Source: Syntrophobacterales bacterium (GTDB taxonomy: Bacteria; Desulfobacterota; Syntrophorhabdia; Syntrophorhabdales; WCHB1-27). Taken from it: 26,205 bases of DNA. Every line of letters begins with the position of its first letter. Within the stretch, counting starts at the first letter, position 1. Location of the stretch: assembly GCA_017881765.1 (NCBI GenBank), contig JADGQN010000010.1, positions 1 to 26,205 of the forward strand. Reading direction: 5' to 3'. Below are positions 6,453 to 14,327 of this stretch, one piece after another. The notes below the pieces were generated by a model. That model was not told where the DNA came from and ran no database searches. It saw nothing but the letters and a program-made list of their open reading frames with translations. The translations under genes were made by a program, and so were the position numbers.

Positions 6453-8318
6453 ATGAAAGGCGGATACGCAGGCAAATTACTTTTTGTGGATTTGACGAAA
6501 GGGACTTTCGACGAACGGCCGCTTTCGGAGGAAATGGCTAAGGACTTTGTTGGTGGATACGGCATCGGGGCCCGTCTACTTTACAAGATGATGAAACCGG
6601 GTGTCGATCCCCTGGGTCCTGACAACATTCTAGGTTTTATTTCCGGGCCGCTGAACGGAACAGGAGCCCTTTTTGGCGGCAGATACATGGTCGTCTGCAA
6701 GTCTCCCGTGACAGGCGGATGGAATGACGCAAATTCGGGAGGGGCTTTTGGACCCGAGCTAAAAAAGGCCGGCTTTGACGCCGTATTCGTGTCAGGCGCT
6801 TCGGCTAAGCCTGTCTATCTTTACATAAAAGATGGGAAGGTTGAAATAAGGGATGCACGGTCACTCTGGGGAAAAGACAGCGTTGAGACGTTGGAGAGCT
6901 TGATTCAAGAGACGGGGGAAACCAATCTTCGGGCTGCGCTCATTGGTCCTGCGGGTGAGCAACAATCCCTCATGGCTTGCGTCATCAACGACAAACACCG
7001 GGCTGCGGGCCGCGGAGGCTGCGGAGCAGTGATGGGGTCAAAAAACCTCAAAGCTGTCGCGGTAAGAGGCACGGGGGAAATCCCAGTAGCCAATCCCGAG
7101 ATGGTGAAAAAAATTAATGCCGAAATCTTGAACCACATGAAGAACGGACCCACGGTCGAACAGGTTAAGCTCTGGGGCACCTATGGAACCGGCGGCATGA
7201 CGGCGGGCGCAGGCCTCACGGGAGATTCCCCCGCGAAGAACTGGGGCGGTGCGGGTGCCGTCGACATGGGAGAGGCGTCTCTGACAAAGCTTGGAACGTT
7301 TTCCTTTGATGCACGCTATAACACCAAGAAGTATGCGTGCGCCCAATGCCCTCTGGCATGCGGGGCACATTACAGGGTGGATGATGGGAAGTGGCCCGTG
7401 GGAGAAACAGACCGCCCCGAATATGAGACATTGGCGGCATTCGGGACCATGGCTTTGAATGACGATGTGGAATCGATCATAAAGTGTAACCATATTTGTA
7501 ATCGATACGGCCTGGACACCATATCGGTTGGTGCCACCGTTGCCTGGGCTATCGAGTGCTATGAGCATGGGATATTCACCCGGAAGGAGACCGGGGGAAT
7601 TGAGCTGAAGTGGGGCAATGCGGAGGCCATTGTGGCCCTTACGGAAGCGATTGCCGAACAAAAAGGTTTCGGAAAGGTCTTAGCCCTGGGTTCGGCAGGG
7701 GCAGCAGCTAAACTGGGGAAAGGGGCCGAGTACCTTCAAACGGTCCAGGGTATCGAACTTCCCATGCACGATCCCCGGTTCTCACCCAGGTTTGCGAGGA
7801 CCTACCAGCACGATCCCACGCCGGCGCGACACGTCAAAGGGGGGTTAGGCATTCCCGATTTCCGGTCCCCCAACGAAGTGAAGTACAGTTACGATGGGAG
7901 GGGACAGATCGATGTGGCAATCACCTGTCACACCGAGATAGTCAATGCTGCCGGTTCCTGTCTTTTTGGAGGATTCTCCATGCCGCAAGGCGCCCTGTCA
8001 GGGCTTCTTGAGGCCGTCACGGGCTGGGACTTCAAAGAAGACGCTGTGCTTCGGACAGGTAAGCGGATCATGAATATGAGGCACGTGTTCAACCTGCGCG
8101 AGGGCCGGAAGCGCGCTGACAGTCAGCTTCCGAAAAGATGCGTAGGAGAACCGCCCCTTGCAGAGGGCCCTCTGAAGGGAGTGACTGTGGATCACCGCAA
8201 ATTGGCAGACGGTTTCTTTGAGAGTATAGACTGGAATAAAGAGACACTGGTCCCGACCAGGAAATCGCTTGAAGACCTGGGCGGCATGGAGGATGTGATA
8301 CAGGACCTCTATCAATAA
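6453..8318 (+). CDS. aor: Aldehyde:ferredoxin oxidoreductase (tungsten/molybdopterin)
   Basis: Oxidises aldehydes to acids, or reduces activated acids, with ferredoxin, using a bis-pterin tungsten cofactor and one 4Fe-4S cluster; 621 residues, the normal length. The N-terminal domain has GGYAGKLLFVDL, FVGGYGIGARLLY and FGGRYMVVCKSPVTG. The cluster ligands are C296, C299 and C303 (CAQCPLAC) and C503 (AGSCLFGG), the same spacing as archaeal AOR. GGAGG lies seven bases before the ATG. The family also includes BamB, the active-site subunit of class II benzoyl-CoA reductase, but none of the other bam genes is here, so a stand-alone AOR is more likely. No ferredoxin or cofactor gene is adjacent. 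A weak TTGCAA-N17-TTCAAT promoter-like pair sits at 6356-6384. The final base of the stop codon coincides with the start of a MITE-like element. Confidence 0.92.
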   Translation: MKGGYAGKLLFVDLTKGTFDERPLSEEMAKDFVGGYGIGARLLYKMMKPGVDPLGPDNILGFISGPLNGTGALFGGRYMVVCKSPVTGGWNDANSGGAFGPELKKAGFDAVFVSGASAKPVYLYIKDGKVEIRDARSLWGKDSVETLESLIQETGETNLRAALIGPAGEQQSLMACVINDKHRAAGRGGCGAVMGSKNLKAVAVRGTGEIPVANPEMVKKINAEILNHMKNGPTVEQVKLWGTYGTGGMTAGAGLTGDSPAKNWGGAGAVDMGEASLTKLGTFSFDARYNTKKYACAQCPLACGAHYRVDDGKWPVGETDRPEYETLAAFGTMALNDDVESIIKCNHICNRYGLDTISVGATVAWAIECYEHGIFTRKETGGIELKWGNAEAIVALTEAIAEQKGFGKVLALGSAGAAAKLGKGAEYLQTVQGIELPMHDPRFSPRFARTYQHDPTPARHVKGGLGIPDFRSPNEVKYSYDGRGQIDVAITCHTEIVNAAGSCLFGGFSMPQGALSGLLEAVTGWDFKEDAVLRTGKRIMNMRHVFNLREGRKRADSQLPKRCVGEPPLAEGPLKGVTVDHRKLADGFFESIDWNKETLVPTRKSLEDLGGMEDVIQDLYQ

Positions 8319-8480
8319 TACCAAGTTGCCTTCATTCATATAGCTTCCGGGTACCCACGTCAGTGGGTGTTGCGTCGGCACGACTCCGACGTACTTATAG
8401 TACGCCTCCGTCGCTATCCTTCTGGTCGCCCGGGGTACCCGGCCGAAGGCTGGGTCGTATTTTTGAATGCAACTTGGTAT
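8318..8480. mobile_element. MITE-like element with 12-bp terminal inverted repeats
   Basis: A 163-bp non-coding element bounded by ATACCAAGTTGC (8318-8329) and its exact complement GCAACTTGGTAT (8469-8480). Similarity between the ends extends inward (TTCATT versus TTCAAA). If the true tips are TACC...GGTA, it is flanked by TAA on both sides (8316-8318 and 8480-8482), a possible 3-bp target duplication. The interior holds GTCGG...CCGAC and CGTAC-ttata-GTACG hairpins and two GGGTACCC words. No transposase is present, so it would need one supplied in trans. It separates the aor stop codon from its terminator. Confidence 0.7.
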
Positions 8481-8494
8481 AATCCCGCCTTGCG

Positions 8495-8536
8495 GGGCTG
8501 CTGCTTCAGGGTCTGCTGAAGCAGCAGCCCTTTTTC
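8495..8536 (+). terminator. Strong rho-independent terminator
   Basis: A perfect 15-bp stem, GGGCTGCTGCTTCAG (8495-8509) with its complement at 8516-8530, a 6-nt loop and then TTTTTCTTCT. It is a textbook intrinsic terminator on the plus strand and most likely ends the aor transcript, now displaced 177 nt from the stop codon by the inserted element. Confidence 0.9.
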
Positions 8537-8613
8537 TTCTCCGGCGCTTCGCTCTATTTTCTGACTGCATATCAGTATACTTGCTTGCATAGGTACTTGC
8601 GTTCTCAAACGTC

Positions 8614-8703
8614 GTCACCCCGGTGATAGCGCAGCATCCTGTAAGGAAAACCGGGGTCCAGAAATCCTTGTAGAATCTGGATTCCGGCATTCGCCGGAAT
8701 GAC
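8614..8703. repeat. REP-like palindromic repeat carrying a 24-bp shared word
   Basis: A 90-bp element bounded by GTCACC and ATGAC. Its right part (8677-8703) is the perfect family arm with CTGGATTCCGGC and GCCGGAATGAC. The left part pairs CCCCGG with CCGGGGTCCAG around an inserted stretch containing the 24-bp word at 8625-8648, which recurs exactly at 24722-24745. The remainder up to 8891 (about 190 nt) is AT-richer, with the palindrome CGGAATTCCG near 8778 and a TATGAT box at 8797 that may be a -10 for the next gene; no convincing -35 was found. Confidence 0.7.
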
Positions 8704-8891
8704 GGCAGAAGCTTAGCAGCGCCGTAATTTACTTTTGCAAGTAGATATTGGCTTAGCCTTCCAAATAATTGATTATCGGAATTCCGGAAAGGGTGCTATG
8801 ATAGGGGATGTAATCAAGGATTCACGCCAGAGGTGGCGAGTCCGCGGACGAAAGATGCTTATATCCGCTAACATAACAGGAGGAGGCTGAA

Positions 8892-9764
8892 ATGCCGGAT
8901 AGAACCGTAGACATTAGTGAATTAAAATTCCCCAAGCCACGCAACCTTGGAATAATCATTGTGCTCCTCGTCATCCTCATCATCGGTTGGGGCACCTTTG
9001 TCATCATCCCGGCCGGCCACAGGGGCGTTATCCTCTTCTGGGGCAGTGTGGAGAAGCGAATCATGGGGGAGGGGCTCAATTTCAAGGTGCCCATTGCGGA
9101 AAGCGTCATCAAAGTCGATGTCAAGGTGCAACCCCACCCGTTCAAACAGATTGATGCCTCTTCAAAAGAATACCAAATGGTGAACATGACGGGCATGATG
9201 AACTTCCATATTGATCCGGCGTACGTCAACGACCTCTACCAGAAAGTTGGGCTCGATTTTGCGGACAAGGTGATTGACCCTGCTTTCAACGACTTCGTCA
9301 AAGAGGTTGTGCCGACTTATCCTATCGGGGAAATTCTTCCTAAGAGAGAAGAGATCCGGAAAAGGGCAATGACAAAATTAGGAGATAACCTGTCGAGGTA
9401 TCACATCATCGTTGATGACATCTATTTTGCCAACATCCGATTCTCCTCCGGTTACGAAGGAGCTGTCGAGGCCAAGCAGGTGGCTCAGCAGCAGGTCGAG
9501 ACGCAGAAACAGGTCCTGGCGCAGCGCGAGATTGAAGCCCAGCAAAAGGTTGCCACGGCAAAAGGAGAGGCTGAATCGATTCTCGTAGTGGCTCAGGGAC
9601 AGGCCAAAGCCAATGACGCCCTGTCACGGTCGATCAGCCCGATCCTCGTGCAGTATAAAGGTATCGAAAAATGGAACGGAATTTTACCTCAGGTTTCCGG
9701 AGGGGCTGTGCCCTTCGTCGACGTGACCAAGCTGGGCAGCAGCAGCAGCGCGAAAGAGAAGTAG
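8892..9764 (+). CDS. Prohibitin/SPFH-domain membrane protein (HflC-like)
   Basis: A 290-residue membrane-anchored scaffold protein. A single N-terminal membrane segment (GIIIVLLVILIIGWGTFVII, residues ~19-38) is followed by the SPFH/PHB domain (IPAGHRGVILFWGSVEKRIM, GLNFKVPI, FANIRFSSGYEGAVEAKQ). A long charged helical coiled coil follows (QQQVETQKQVLAQREIEAQQ) and a short tail rich in Ser and Gly. Such proteins oligomerise in the inner membrane and often control proteases such as FtsH or organise lipid domains. AGGAGGAGG ends five bases before the ATG, an unusually strong site. No hflK or protease gene is adjacent, so it appears to act alone. Confidence 0.92.
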   Translation: MPDRTVDISELKFPKPRNLGIIIVLLVILIIGWGTFVIIPAGHRGVILFWGSVEKRIMGEGLNFKVPIAESVIKVDVKVQPHPFKQIDASSKEYQMVNMTGMMNFHIDPAYVNDLYQKVGLDFADKVIDPAFNDFVKEVVPTYPIGEILPKREEIRKRAMTKLGDNLSRYHIIVDDIYFANIRFSSGYEGAVEAKQVAQQQVETQKQVLAQREIEAQQKVATAKGEAESILVVAQGQAKANDALSRSISPILVQYKGIEKWNGILPQVSGGAVPFVDVTKLGSSSSAKEK

Positions 9765-9783
9765 AAAAGGCCAGGTAAGAACA

Positions 9784-9882
9784 AAAACAGGTAAAGGTAA
9801 GAGCGAGAGAAGGTAGAGAAGAGCCTATCCATAACTGGTCTCTATCTTAACCTTCGCTTTAGTCTTTACCTCTACCTGTTTT
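9784..9882. terminator. Bidirectional terminator between convergent genes
   Basis: A long imperfect inverted repeat spans the gap between the prohibitin gene and the cytochrome gene. The outer arms are AAAACAGGTAAAGGTAA (from 9784) and TTTACCTCTACCTGTTTT (to 9882), with further pairing of GAAGGT and ACCTTC inside. Each strand ends its arm with CCTGTTTT or CCTGTTTTT, a short U-tract. It is placed properly to stop both transcripts. Confidence 0.6.
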
Positions 9883-9896
9883 ATCTCTTTCCTGTT

Positions 9897-12026
9897 TTAT
9901 TTCTGCGGTGCTGGAAGGAATATCTCCTTCCCTGCCTTCTTGGCTTTTATCATCTCGTCCAGGGCCTGAACGTCACGGTCCATCTTAGCTACGATCGCTT
10001 CCCCATACCGCGGGTTGTGCGCCCAGTTGCCCTGCTGCACAAACTTAAGCTCCTGGTTTATTTCGTCGTAGCGGGCCCGCAGAGGCACCGAGTGTCTTCC
10101 TTCTTTGGTCTCGATGACCGCAATCTCTTTCTGGAACGCGGTCAGCACGGGGCCATACTTTGACGAAATATTCTTGTTTTGGACAGACCAATCCTGAACC
10201 AGGTTGGCCTGTTCTTTCTTGTGGCACGCAGCGCAGTTATTTCTGATGGCTGCAACATCCCCCTTCTTACCCTGTTTTACACTCTTGTGGCATTGCTCGC
10301 AGCTGACCTTACCAAACATCGGGTCTTTGATTTCCTGTATTCCTTTTACGCCACTACCTCTATACATGCTCTCTTCAGCCCTATGGCAGTCTTTACAGGA
10401 AACCTTTCCCATTCCTTCGCCGTGATGGCAGCTTGAACACTCCTTGAGCGTTGTCTTGCCGTGCTCGGCGTAAGCACTGTGACACTTAAGGCAGGACTCT
10501 TCACCCTCGGCATGGATTTCATGAACGAAACTTACGCTGCCGAACGGAACCTTCTTGTCCATAATCTCGCCATGACACATCTGCGTGCAGGATAACTTGA
10601 ACGGGGTCGCCTTGAAGGTGGTCGCCCCTTTCATCTTTGCTCTTAGCTCCTCCAGCGCATTCTTCGTGGCATTCACGATCCTCATGCTGTAGACGATGTT
10701 ATGGACTCCGTTTCCTTTTGTAAGGAAGTTGTAGTTGAAGGTCGCATCGTCCAGTACCTTCTTTGTGGAAGGGTTGACGTTGCCCTGGCCGGCACTGCCC
10801 CTGATCTCGTTGATCTCTTTCATGAGGTCCTGCTGGCTATCTTTTACAAGCTTCTGCCACCTTTCTATCATGCCGTCCGTGATGTTGCCGTGACACTCCT
10901 TGCAGCTCGCGCGCAGGCCCTTCCTGTCAAGGTGCTTCCCATGGCATACATCGCAATCCATGTTGATGACCGCCATCCTGTTGGGCTGCTCATCAACGAG
11001 ACGCGCTCCCTTACCCAGGTACATATTAATCTTTTCCATGTGAGCACCGGCCGGGTGGCAGTCTGAGCACGCATCAGCCGCTTGCCCCTTGTAGTGCAGT
11101 CCGACGATCTGGTGTTTGATGGCCGAGTGGCAGGTGAAGCATTCCACCTTGTGGTCTGTCACGTGATTCTTGTGGAGAAACTCCGGAGTGTACTTGGCTG
11201 TCAGTATCTCACGCTTGTTGTGGCATTGCAGACAGGCAAACTCCGGGATGTGTCCGTCGCCCGATACGACCGTGGTATGGCACTGCTCACACTTGATGCC
11301 TCTGGCAATGTAAGTCTTGTGGTTAAAAACGAAGTTGGGACTTACCTGAATGTCGCCTCGCGCTTCGAAGTGGCAGGAGCCGCAGCCCGTTATATATTCT
11401 TTCTGTCCTTTCGTCTTGTAGAAGTGGCAGATGAAGCACTCCACGTCCGTTACGATCATGTGGGCGCCCTGCACGATCTGGGAGTGACAGGTCGTGCAGC
11501 GAAGCTGCTTTTCCCTGCGCATCTGTTCGATATGCTGGGGATGGTTAAAAACGACGTTCTTAAAAACCACGGGCGTTTTCAGGTCTTGCCGCTTGTGACA
11601 TCCGCTCTGCAGACAGCTTGCATCATCGATCTCGGCGTGAGGCTTGGTAGGGCCCTTGCCGGTAATGAAGTAGGCCAGGGAGAGCTGACCGTCCTTCCAT
11701 TTACCCTTGAGGTGGTTTGAGAATCCCGGCTTGTAATGGCATTCAATGCAGGCGACTTTCCTGTGGGTGGATGCCTTCCATGAATCCACATAAACCTTCA
11801 TGTTGTGACATACACCGCAGAAGGCCGGGGTTTCCGAAAGCTTGAGGGCGGCATAGATGATAACGATCGCGCACAAAAAGATGAAGGAGACGAAGATGAG
11901 AATCCCCTTCTTGTGCTCGACGGTGCCCCTTTTTGACTCCCGGTAGAAATCGTTCAGGAACGACCTGACCAGATGGTAGAGTTGACCAAATGTTCCGGGT
12001 TTCTTCTCTTTTTGCTGCTCTACCAT
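9897..12026 (-). CDS. Membrane-anchored multihaem c-type cytochrome (18 haem motifs)
   Basis: A 709-residue periplasmic electron carrier. Residues ~41-62 form one membrane anchor (GILIFVSFIFLCAIVIIYAA). The first motifs follow directly (FCGVCHNMKVYVDSWKAS, CIECHYKPG) and look like the NapC/NirT/NrfH quinol-oxidising family. I count 16 CXXCH motifs plus one CX3CH (CTQMCH) and one CX4CH (CLQSGCH). Twelve motifs lie in the first half, then a haem-free helical block with GNGVHNIVYS, then six motifs and a second helical block with GNWAHNPRY. Those two HN..Y blocks suggest two related modules. The ATG at 12026 has AGGA seven bases upstream. It lies 73 nt after atpE in the same direction. Likely passes electrons between the quinone pool and periplasmic or outer partners; the partner is not visible. 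Confidence 0.9.
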   Translation of the reverse strand: MVEQQKEKKPGTFGQLYHLVRSFLNDFYRESKRGTVEHKKGILIFVSFIFLCAIVIIYAALKLSETPAFCGVCHNMKVYVDSWKASTHRKVACIECHYKPGFSNHLKGKWKDGQLSLAYFITGKGPTKPHAEIDDASCLQSGCHKRQDLKTPVVFKNVVFNHPQHIEQMRREKQLRCTTCHSQIVQGAHMIVTDVECFICHFYKTKGQKEYITGCGSCHFEARGDIQVSPNFVFNHKTYIARGIKCEQCHTTVVSGDGHIPEFACLQCHNKREILTAKYTPEFLHKNHVTDHKVECFTCHSAIKHQIVGLHYKGQAADACSDCHPAGAHMEKINMYLGKGARLVDEQPNRMAVINMDCDVCHGKHLDRKGLRASCKECHGNITDGMIERWQKLVKDSQQDLMKEINEIRGSAGQGNVNPSTKKVLDDATFNYNFLTKGNGVHNIVYSMRIVNATKNALEELRAKMKGATTFKATPFKLSCTQMCHGEIMDKKVPFGSVSFVHEIHAEGEESCLKCHSAYAEHGKTTLKECSSCHHGEGMGKVSCKDCHRAEESMYRGSGVKGIQEIKDPMFGKVSCEQCHKSVKQGKKGDVAAIRNNCAACHKKEQANLVQDWSVQNKNISSKYGPVLTAFQKEIAVIETKEGRHSVPLRARYDEINQELKFVQQGNWAHNPRYGEAIVAKMDRDVQALDEMIKAKKAGKEIFLPAPQK

Positions 12027-12040
12027 CGGTCCTGTTCATG

Positions 12041-12078
12041 AGGGGCAGAACCCCTGTGGTTTTCCAAAGTCTGCCCCT
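12041..12078 (-). other. Intercistronic hairpin between atpE and the cytochrome gene
   Basis: A perfect 9-bp stem, AGGGGCAGA (12041-12049) with TCTGCCCCT (12070-12078), around a 20-nt loop. In the minus-strand transcript it lies after atpE and ends about 14 nt before the cytochrome start codon. No U-tract follows it, so it is more likely an RNA-stability or partial-attenuation element than a full terminator. Confidence 0.45.
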
Positions 12079-12099
12079 GTCCTGTTTTCAAGCCGGGTG

Positions 12100-12435
12100 C
12101 TAAAGCTTTAAAAAGAGCATTAAAGAGACTACGAGGGAATAAATGACCAGAGACTCGATCATCGCGAGACCGATGATCATCGGAGTCAGAATCTTCCCTG
12201 ACGCCCCGGGATTCCTGCCGATACCCTCGAGCGCGGCCGCGACTGCCTTGCCCTGACCGAGCGCTCCACCAAAAGCCGCGATCCCGATGCCGATGCCCGA
12301 TGCGAGGGCGATCATCGCCTTCACCTGCGAATCGAGGCCTTTTGCTTCCTCGGCAGCCATTGCAACCCCGCAGAAAAGAACCGTGAAGACACCGAGAAGC
12401 ATGAGAATTGAGAACAGTTTTTTCATCCAGTTCAC
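12100..12435 (-). CDS. atpE: ATP synthase F0 subunit c
   Basis: Rotor-ring subunit of the F-type ATP synthase, 111 residues. It is longer than the usual 75-90 because of an N-terminal hydrophobic extension resembling a signal peptide (LFSILMLLGVFTVLFCGVAM then AAEEA). The two-helix hairpin follows: GIGIGIAAFGGALGQGKAVA, loop GIGRNPGA, and IIGLAMIESLVIYSLVVSLM. Ion-site residues are Q61, E94, S95 and Y99. The Q-to-E distance of 33 and the E-S pair match the Na+-binding site known in Ilyobacter tartaricus; the position after Ser is Leu rather than Thr. It lies 21 nt after atpB, and the multihaem cytochrome follows. Confidence 0.95.
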   Translation of the reverse strand: MNWMKKLFSILMLLGVFTVLFCGVAMAAEEAKGLDSQVKAMIALASGIGIGIAAFGGALGQGKAVAAALEGIGRNPGASGKILTPMIIGLAMIESLVIYSLVVSLMLFLKL

Positions 12436-12456
12436 CCCCTATTACGTAGTTAAAGT

Positions 12457-13155
12457 CTAGTGTTCCTCGTGAGCAATTGCCCCAGAGAAATATGCCATGG
12501 ACAATAATATAAACACAAAGGTCTGGACAAACGCAACAAAAAGACCCAGGAACATAACCACCAGCGGAATGAGAAAGGGAACGAGCCCGAAGAATATACC
12601 CGTGACCAGGTGGTCTCCCGTTATGTTGCCGAAAAGCCTGAGCCCCAGCGAGAGCGGTCTCGCCAGATGGCCGATCAGTTCGATGGGCACAAAAAGAATG
12701 GCAAGCCACCAGAACGGCCCCACAAAATGCTTAAGGTACTTGATGCCGTGCTCCCTCACACCGTAGACATGTGTCAGCACAAAGACGGTCAATGAACAGG
12801 CGAAGGTCGTATTCACATTATCGGTCGCGGGCAGAAAACCGGGTACGATGCCGGAGAGATTATTAAAGAGGATGAACAGGGCCAGGGTACCTATGATCAG
12901 CATAAACTCCGGCCCGCGCGCGCCCATGGTACTCTCGACAAGGCCCGAAAGGGTCTCTACAATTACCTCAACAAAGGTTCTCGCGGTCAGCTTGGCTTCA
13001 GGCATAACATCGTCCTCGGTTTTCCTGATGCGCCAATAGCCGACAAACACAATCACAAGGAGTATGATCGAGACAAGAATGCCGTTCGACACGTGGGGCG
13101 GCAGGTGTGACAGCCCCGGGATAAGCCCTGCCCATGAAAAGGCTTCATGCTCCAT
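12457..13155 (-). CDS. atpB: ATP synthase F0 subunit a
   Basis: Stator subunit that forms the ion half-channels beside the c-ring; 232 residues with five to six membrane helices. The essential arginine helix is clear (ELIGHLARPLSLGLRLFGN), with LFNNLSGIVPGF and a C-terminal AFVQTFVFILLSMAYF. The start at 13155 (MEHEAFSW) is preferred over 13173 because AAGGAG lies eight bases before it. It overlaps the end of the upstream gene by 11 nt, typical of a tightly coupled F0 operon. No atpF, atpH or F1 genes are in the window, so the F1 and b subunits must be encoded elsewhere, as in many deltaproteobacteria. Confidence 0.96.
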   Translation of the reverse strand: MEHEAFSWAGLIPGLSHLPPHVSNGILVSIILLVIVFVGYWRIRKTEDDVMPEAKLTARTFVEVIVETLSGLVESTMGARGPEFMLIIGTLALFILFNNLSGIVPGFLPATDNVNTTFACSLTVFVLTHVYGVREHGIKYLKHFVGPFWWLAILFVPIELIGHLARPLSLGLRLFGNITGDHLVTGIFFGLVPFLIPLVVMFLGLFVAFVQTFVFILLSMAYFSGAIAHEEH

Positions 13156-13612
13156 GCTGTTTGCTCCTTTCATCCGCCGGCTTCAGGGCGAACGATATCT
13201 GGCTTAAGAGGATGGATATAAAGACCGTGGAAAGGCCTATAAGAAAGAAGATCACATTGATGTCGCCGTAAAGGACCACGAGAATAACCGCGGTCACAAG
13301 AGCCAAGAACTTGAGAGGCAGCTTGATCATAAGCGCCTTCTTGTTGAGCCGTTTGGCAAGTTGGTTGCGGTCCAGGGCCTGGGCCTCGTTGCCGTCCAGA
13401 GCCGGGGGTTCTCCGCCTTGCTGCACCTTTTGAAAAACTTTTTCCATGCCCTTTCTCAGGAACCTGAAATTGAGCGTCATGATAGCGCTGCCAACGCCAA
13501 AGCTGAAGACGTACCTGAACTCTCTCATGATGACCGTCGCCGCCAGGCAACCGATTGCCAGAACGATTACGTTGATGCGTTCGATCTCAGTGAGCATTTC
13601 TTCCTGCATCAT
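13145..13612 (-). CDS. ATP synthase subunit I-like membrane protein
   Basis: A 155-residue protein with four predicted membrane helices: INVIVLAIGCLAATVIM and YVFSFGVGSAIMTLNF in the N-terminal half, then FLALVTAVILVVLYG and INVIFFLIGLSTVFISILL after a polar linker. Its place between atpZ and atpB and its length fit the ATP synthase I chain, which assists c-ring assembly and Mg2+ supply in characterised systems. Sequence motifs alone are weak, so the call rests partly on position. Two adjacent ATGs compete: 13612, which overlaps the upstream stop as ATGA, and 13609, which has AGGA at a better six-base spacing. Confidence 0.75.
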   Translation of the reverse strand: MMQEEMLTEIERINVIVLAIGCLAATVIMREFRYVFSFGVGSAIMTLNFRFLRKGMEKVFQKVQQGGEPPALDGNEAQALDRNQLAKRLNKKALMIKLPLKFLALVTAVILVVLYGDINVIFFLIGLSTVFISILLSQISFALKPADERSKQHGA

Positions 13613-13893
13613 TTTTCCTGATTATCGCTTTCTCTCTCAGCCTTCTTCCACACCCGGTAAAGCGCTCTCATGCCCGCAACCAAGCCAAAAACCAGAAAAA
13701 CGAGGGTCAGTATGGGAGCGGTCCCGAAATAACGGTCCAGGTAATAACCCATTCCGAGGCCAATCGCAACGCAGAGGCCCATTTCCAGGCCCAAACTCCC
13801 GTATGCCAGGAACGATGCGAATGCTTCCCTCTTACTGCTTTCCGGCTTATTGCTTTCCGGCATACAGGTGCTCAGCGCACTTTTTTTTACCAT
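13609..13893 (-). CDS. atpZ: AtpZ/AtpI family protein, first gene of the F0 cluster
   Basis: A small membrane protein (94 residues from the ATG at 13893) with two helices: GSLGLEMGLCVAIGLGMGYY then LDRYFGTAPILTLVFLVFGL, ending in GMRALYRVWKK. This is the AtpZ/F0F1-ATPase gene-1 pattern; such proteins are linked to Mg2+/Ca2+ handling and synthase assembly. The start is uncertain: no good ribosome site precedes 13893, the next codons contain a run of eight A, and a second ATG (MPESNKPE) at 13863 would also leave the conserved part intact. The stop overlaps the next start by 4 nt (ATGA). Confidence 0.85.
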   Translation of the reverse strand: MVKKSALSTCMPESNKPESSKREAFASFLAYGSLGLEMGLCVAIGLGMGYYLDRYFGTAPILTLVFLVFGLVAGMRALYRVWKKAERESDNQEK

Positions 13894-13955
13894 AGAGGTC
13901 TTCGTTAGTCAACCGATTTCGTTCCCAGGCCGCACATCAAGTATTGTATCCAATC

Positions 13956-14213
13956 TCACTTCTTTAACATTTTTCGGCTTTCGCCAAAGGGGTAGACCGG
14001 GAAGGTCTCAAATTTAAGAACGTCGAGCCACGCTGCCCTGCTCGCGATAAGCCCCTTAGCATCAGTATCGACAACATTGATGGTGCGGCACCCCTGAAGA
14101 TCAAAGAACTCACCTACGACCTTCACGCCTTCAGGCCATTTCCAGGTGGCCCTTCTCTTTGCGACTTCCTTTTCGTCCTCCGGCCTCCACGTGCAAATAT
14201 TCATGAAAAACAT
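13956..14213 (-). CDS. Small DUF3303-like protein
   Basis: An 85-residue cytosolic protein. The pattern (MFFMNICTWRPEDEKEVAKR, then PEGVKVVGEFFDLQGCRTIN, then WLDVLKFETFPV) resembles the small ferredoxin-like-fold proteins of the DUF3303 family, whose role is unknown. GGGGGGAG precedes the ATG at 14213 at very short spacing; a second ATG at 14204 is possible. It ends 62 nt before atpZ and reads the same way; a TACAAT box in that gap could start the F0 operon independently. Confidence 0.7.
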   Translation of the reverse strand: MFFMNICTWRPEDEKEVAKRRATWKWPEGVKVVGEFFDLQGCRTINVVDTDAKGLIASRAAWLDVLKFETFPVYPFGESRKMLKK

Positions 14214-14287
14214 AATCTCCCCCCTGTTACGTGCATTTCTCTAATTATAGCAGGCGTATCGATAATTGCGGCGCTTTCAAAATTATT

Positions 14288-14317
14288 TTGAAATCAGGCC
14301 CTCTCCTGTGCTATAAA
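14288..14317 (+). promoter_or_regulatory. tRNA-Lys promoter with overlapping inverted repeat
   Basis: TTGAAA (14288-14293), an 18-nt spacer and TATAAA (14312-14317) place a transcription start a few bases before the tRNA at 14328. A perfect 8-bp inverted repeat, TTTCAAAA-tta-TTTTGAAA (14275-14293), overlaps the -35 hexamer. Confidence 0.55.
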
Positions 14318-14327
14318 GATTGCTCTT

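Noticed and set aside
7038..7661. A 207-codon minus-strand frame inside the aldehyde oxidoreductase gene
   Set aside because: Antisense shadow of a clear family member; composition and lack of motifs do not support a protein.
6453..8318. Possible BamB subunit of class II benzoyl-CoA reductase
   Set aside because: Same superfamily, but no other bam genes are adjacent and the sequence fits a stand-alone aldehyde oxidoreductase equally or better.
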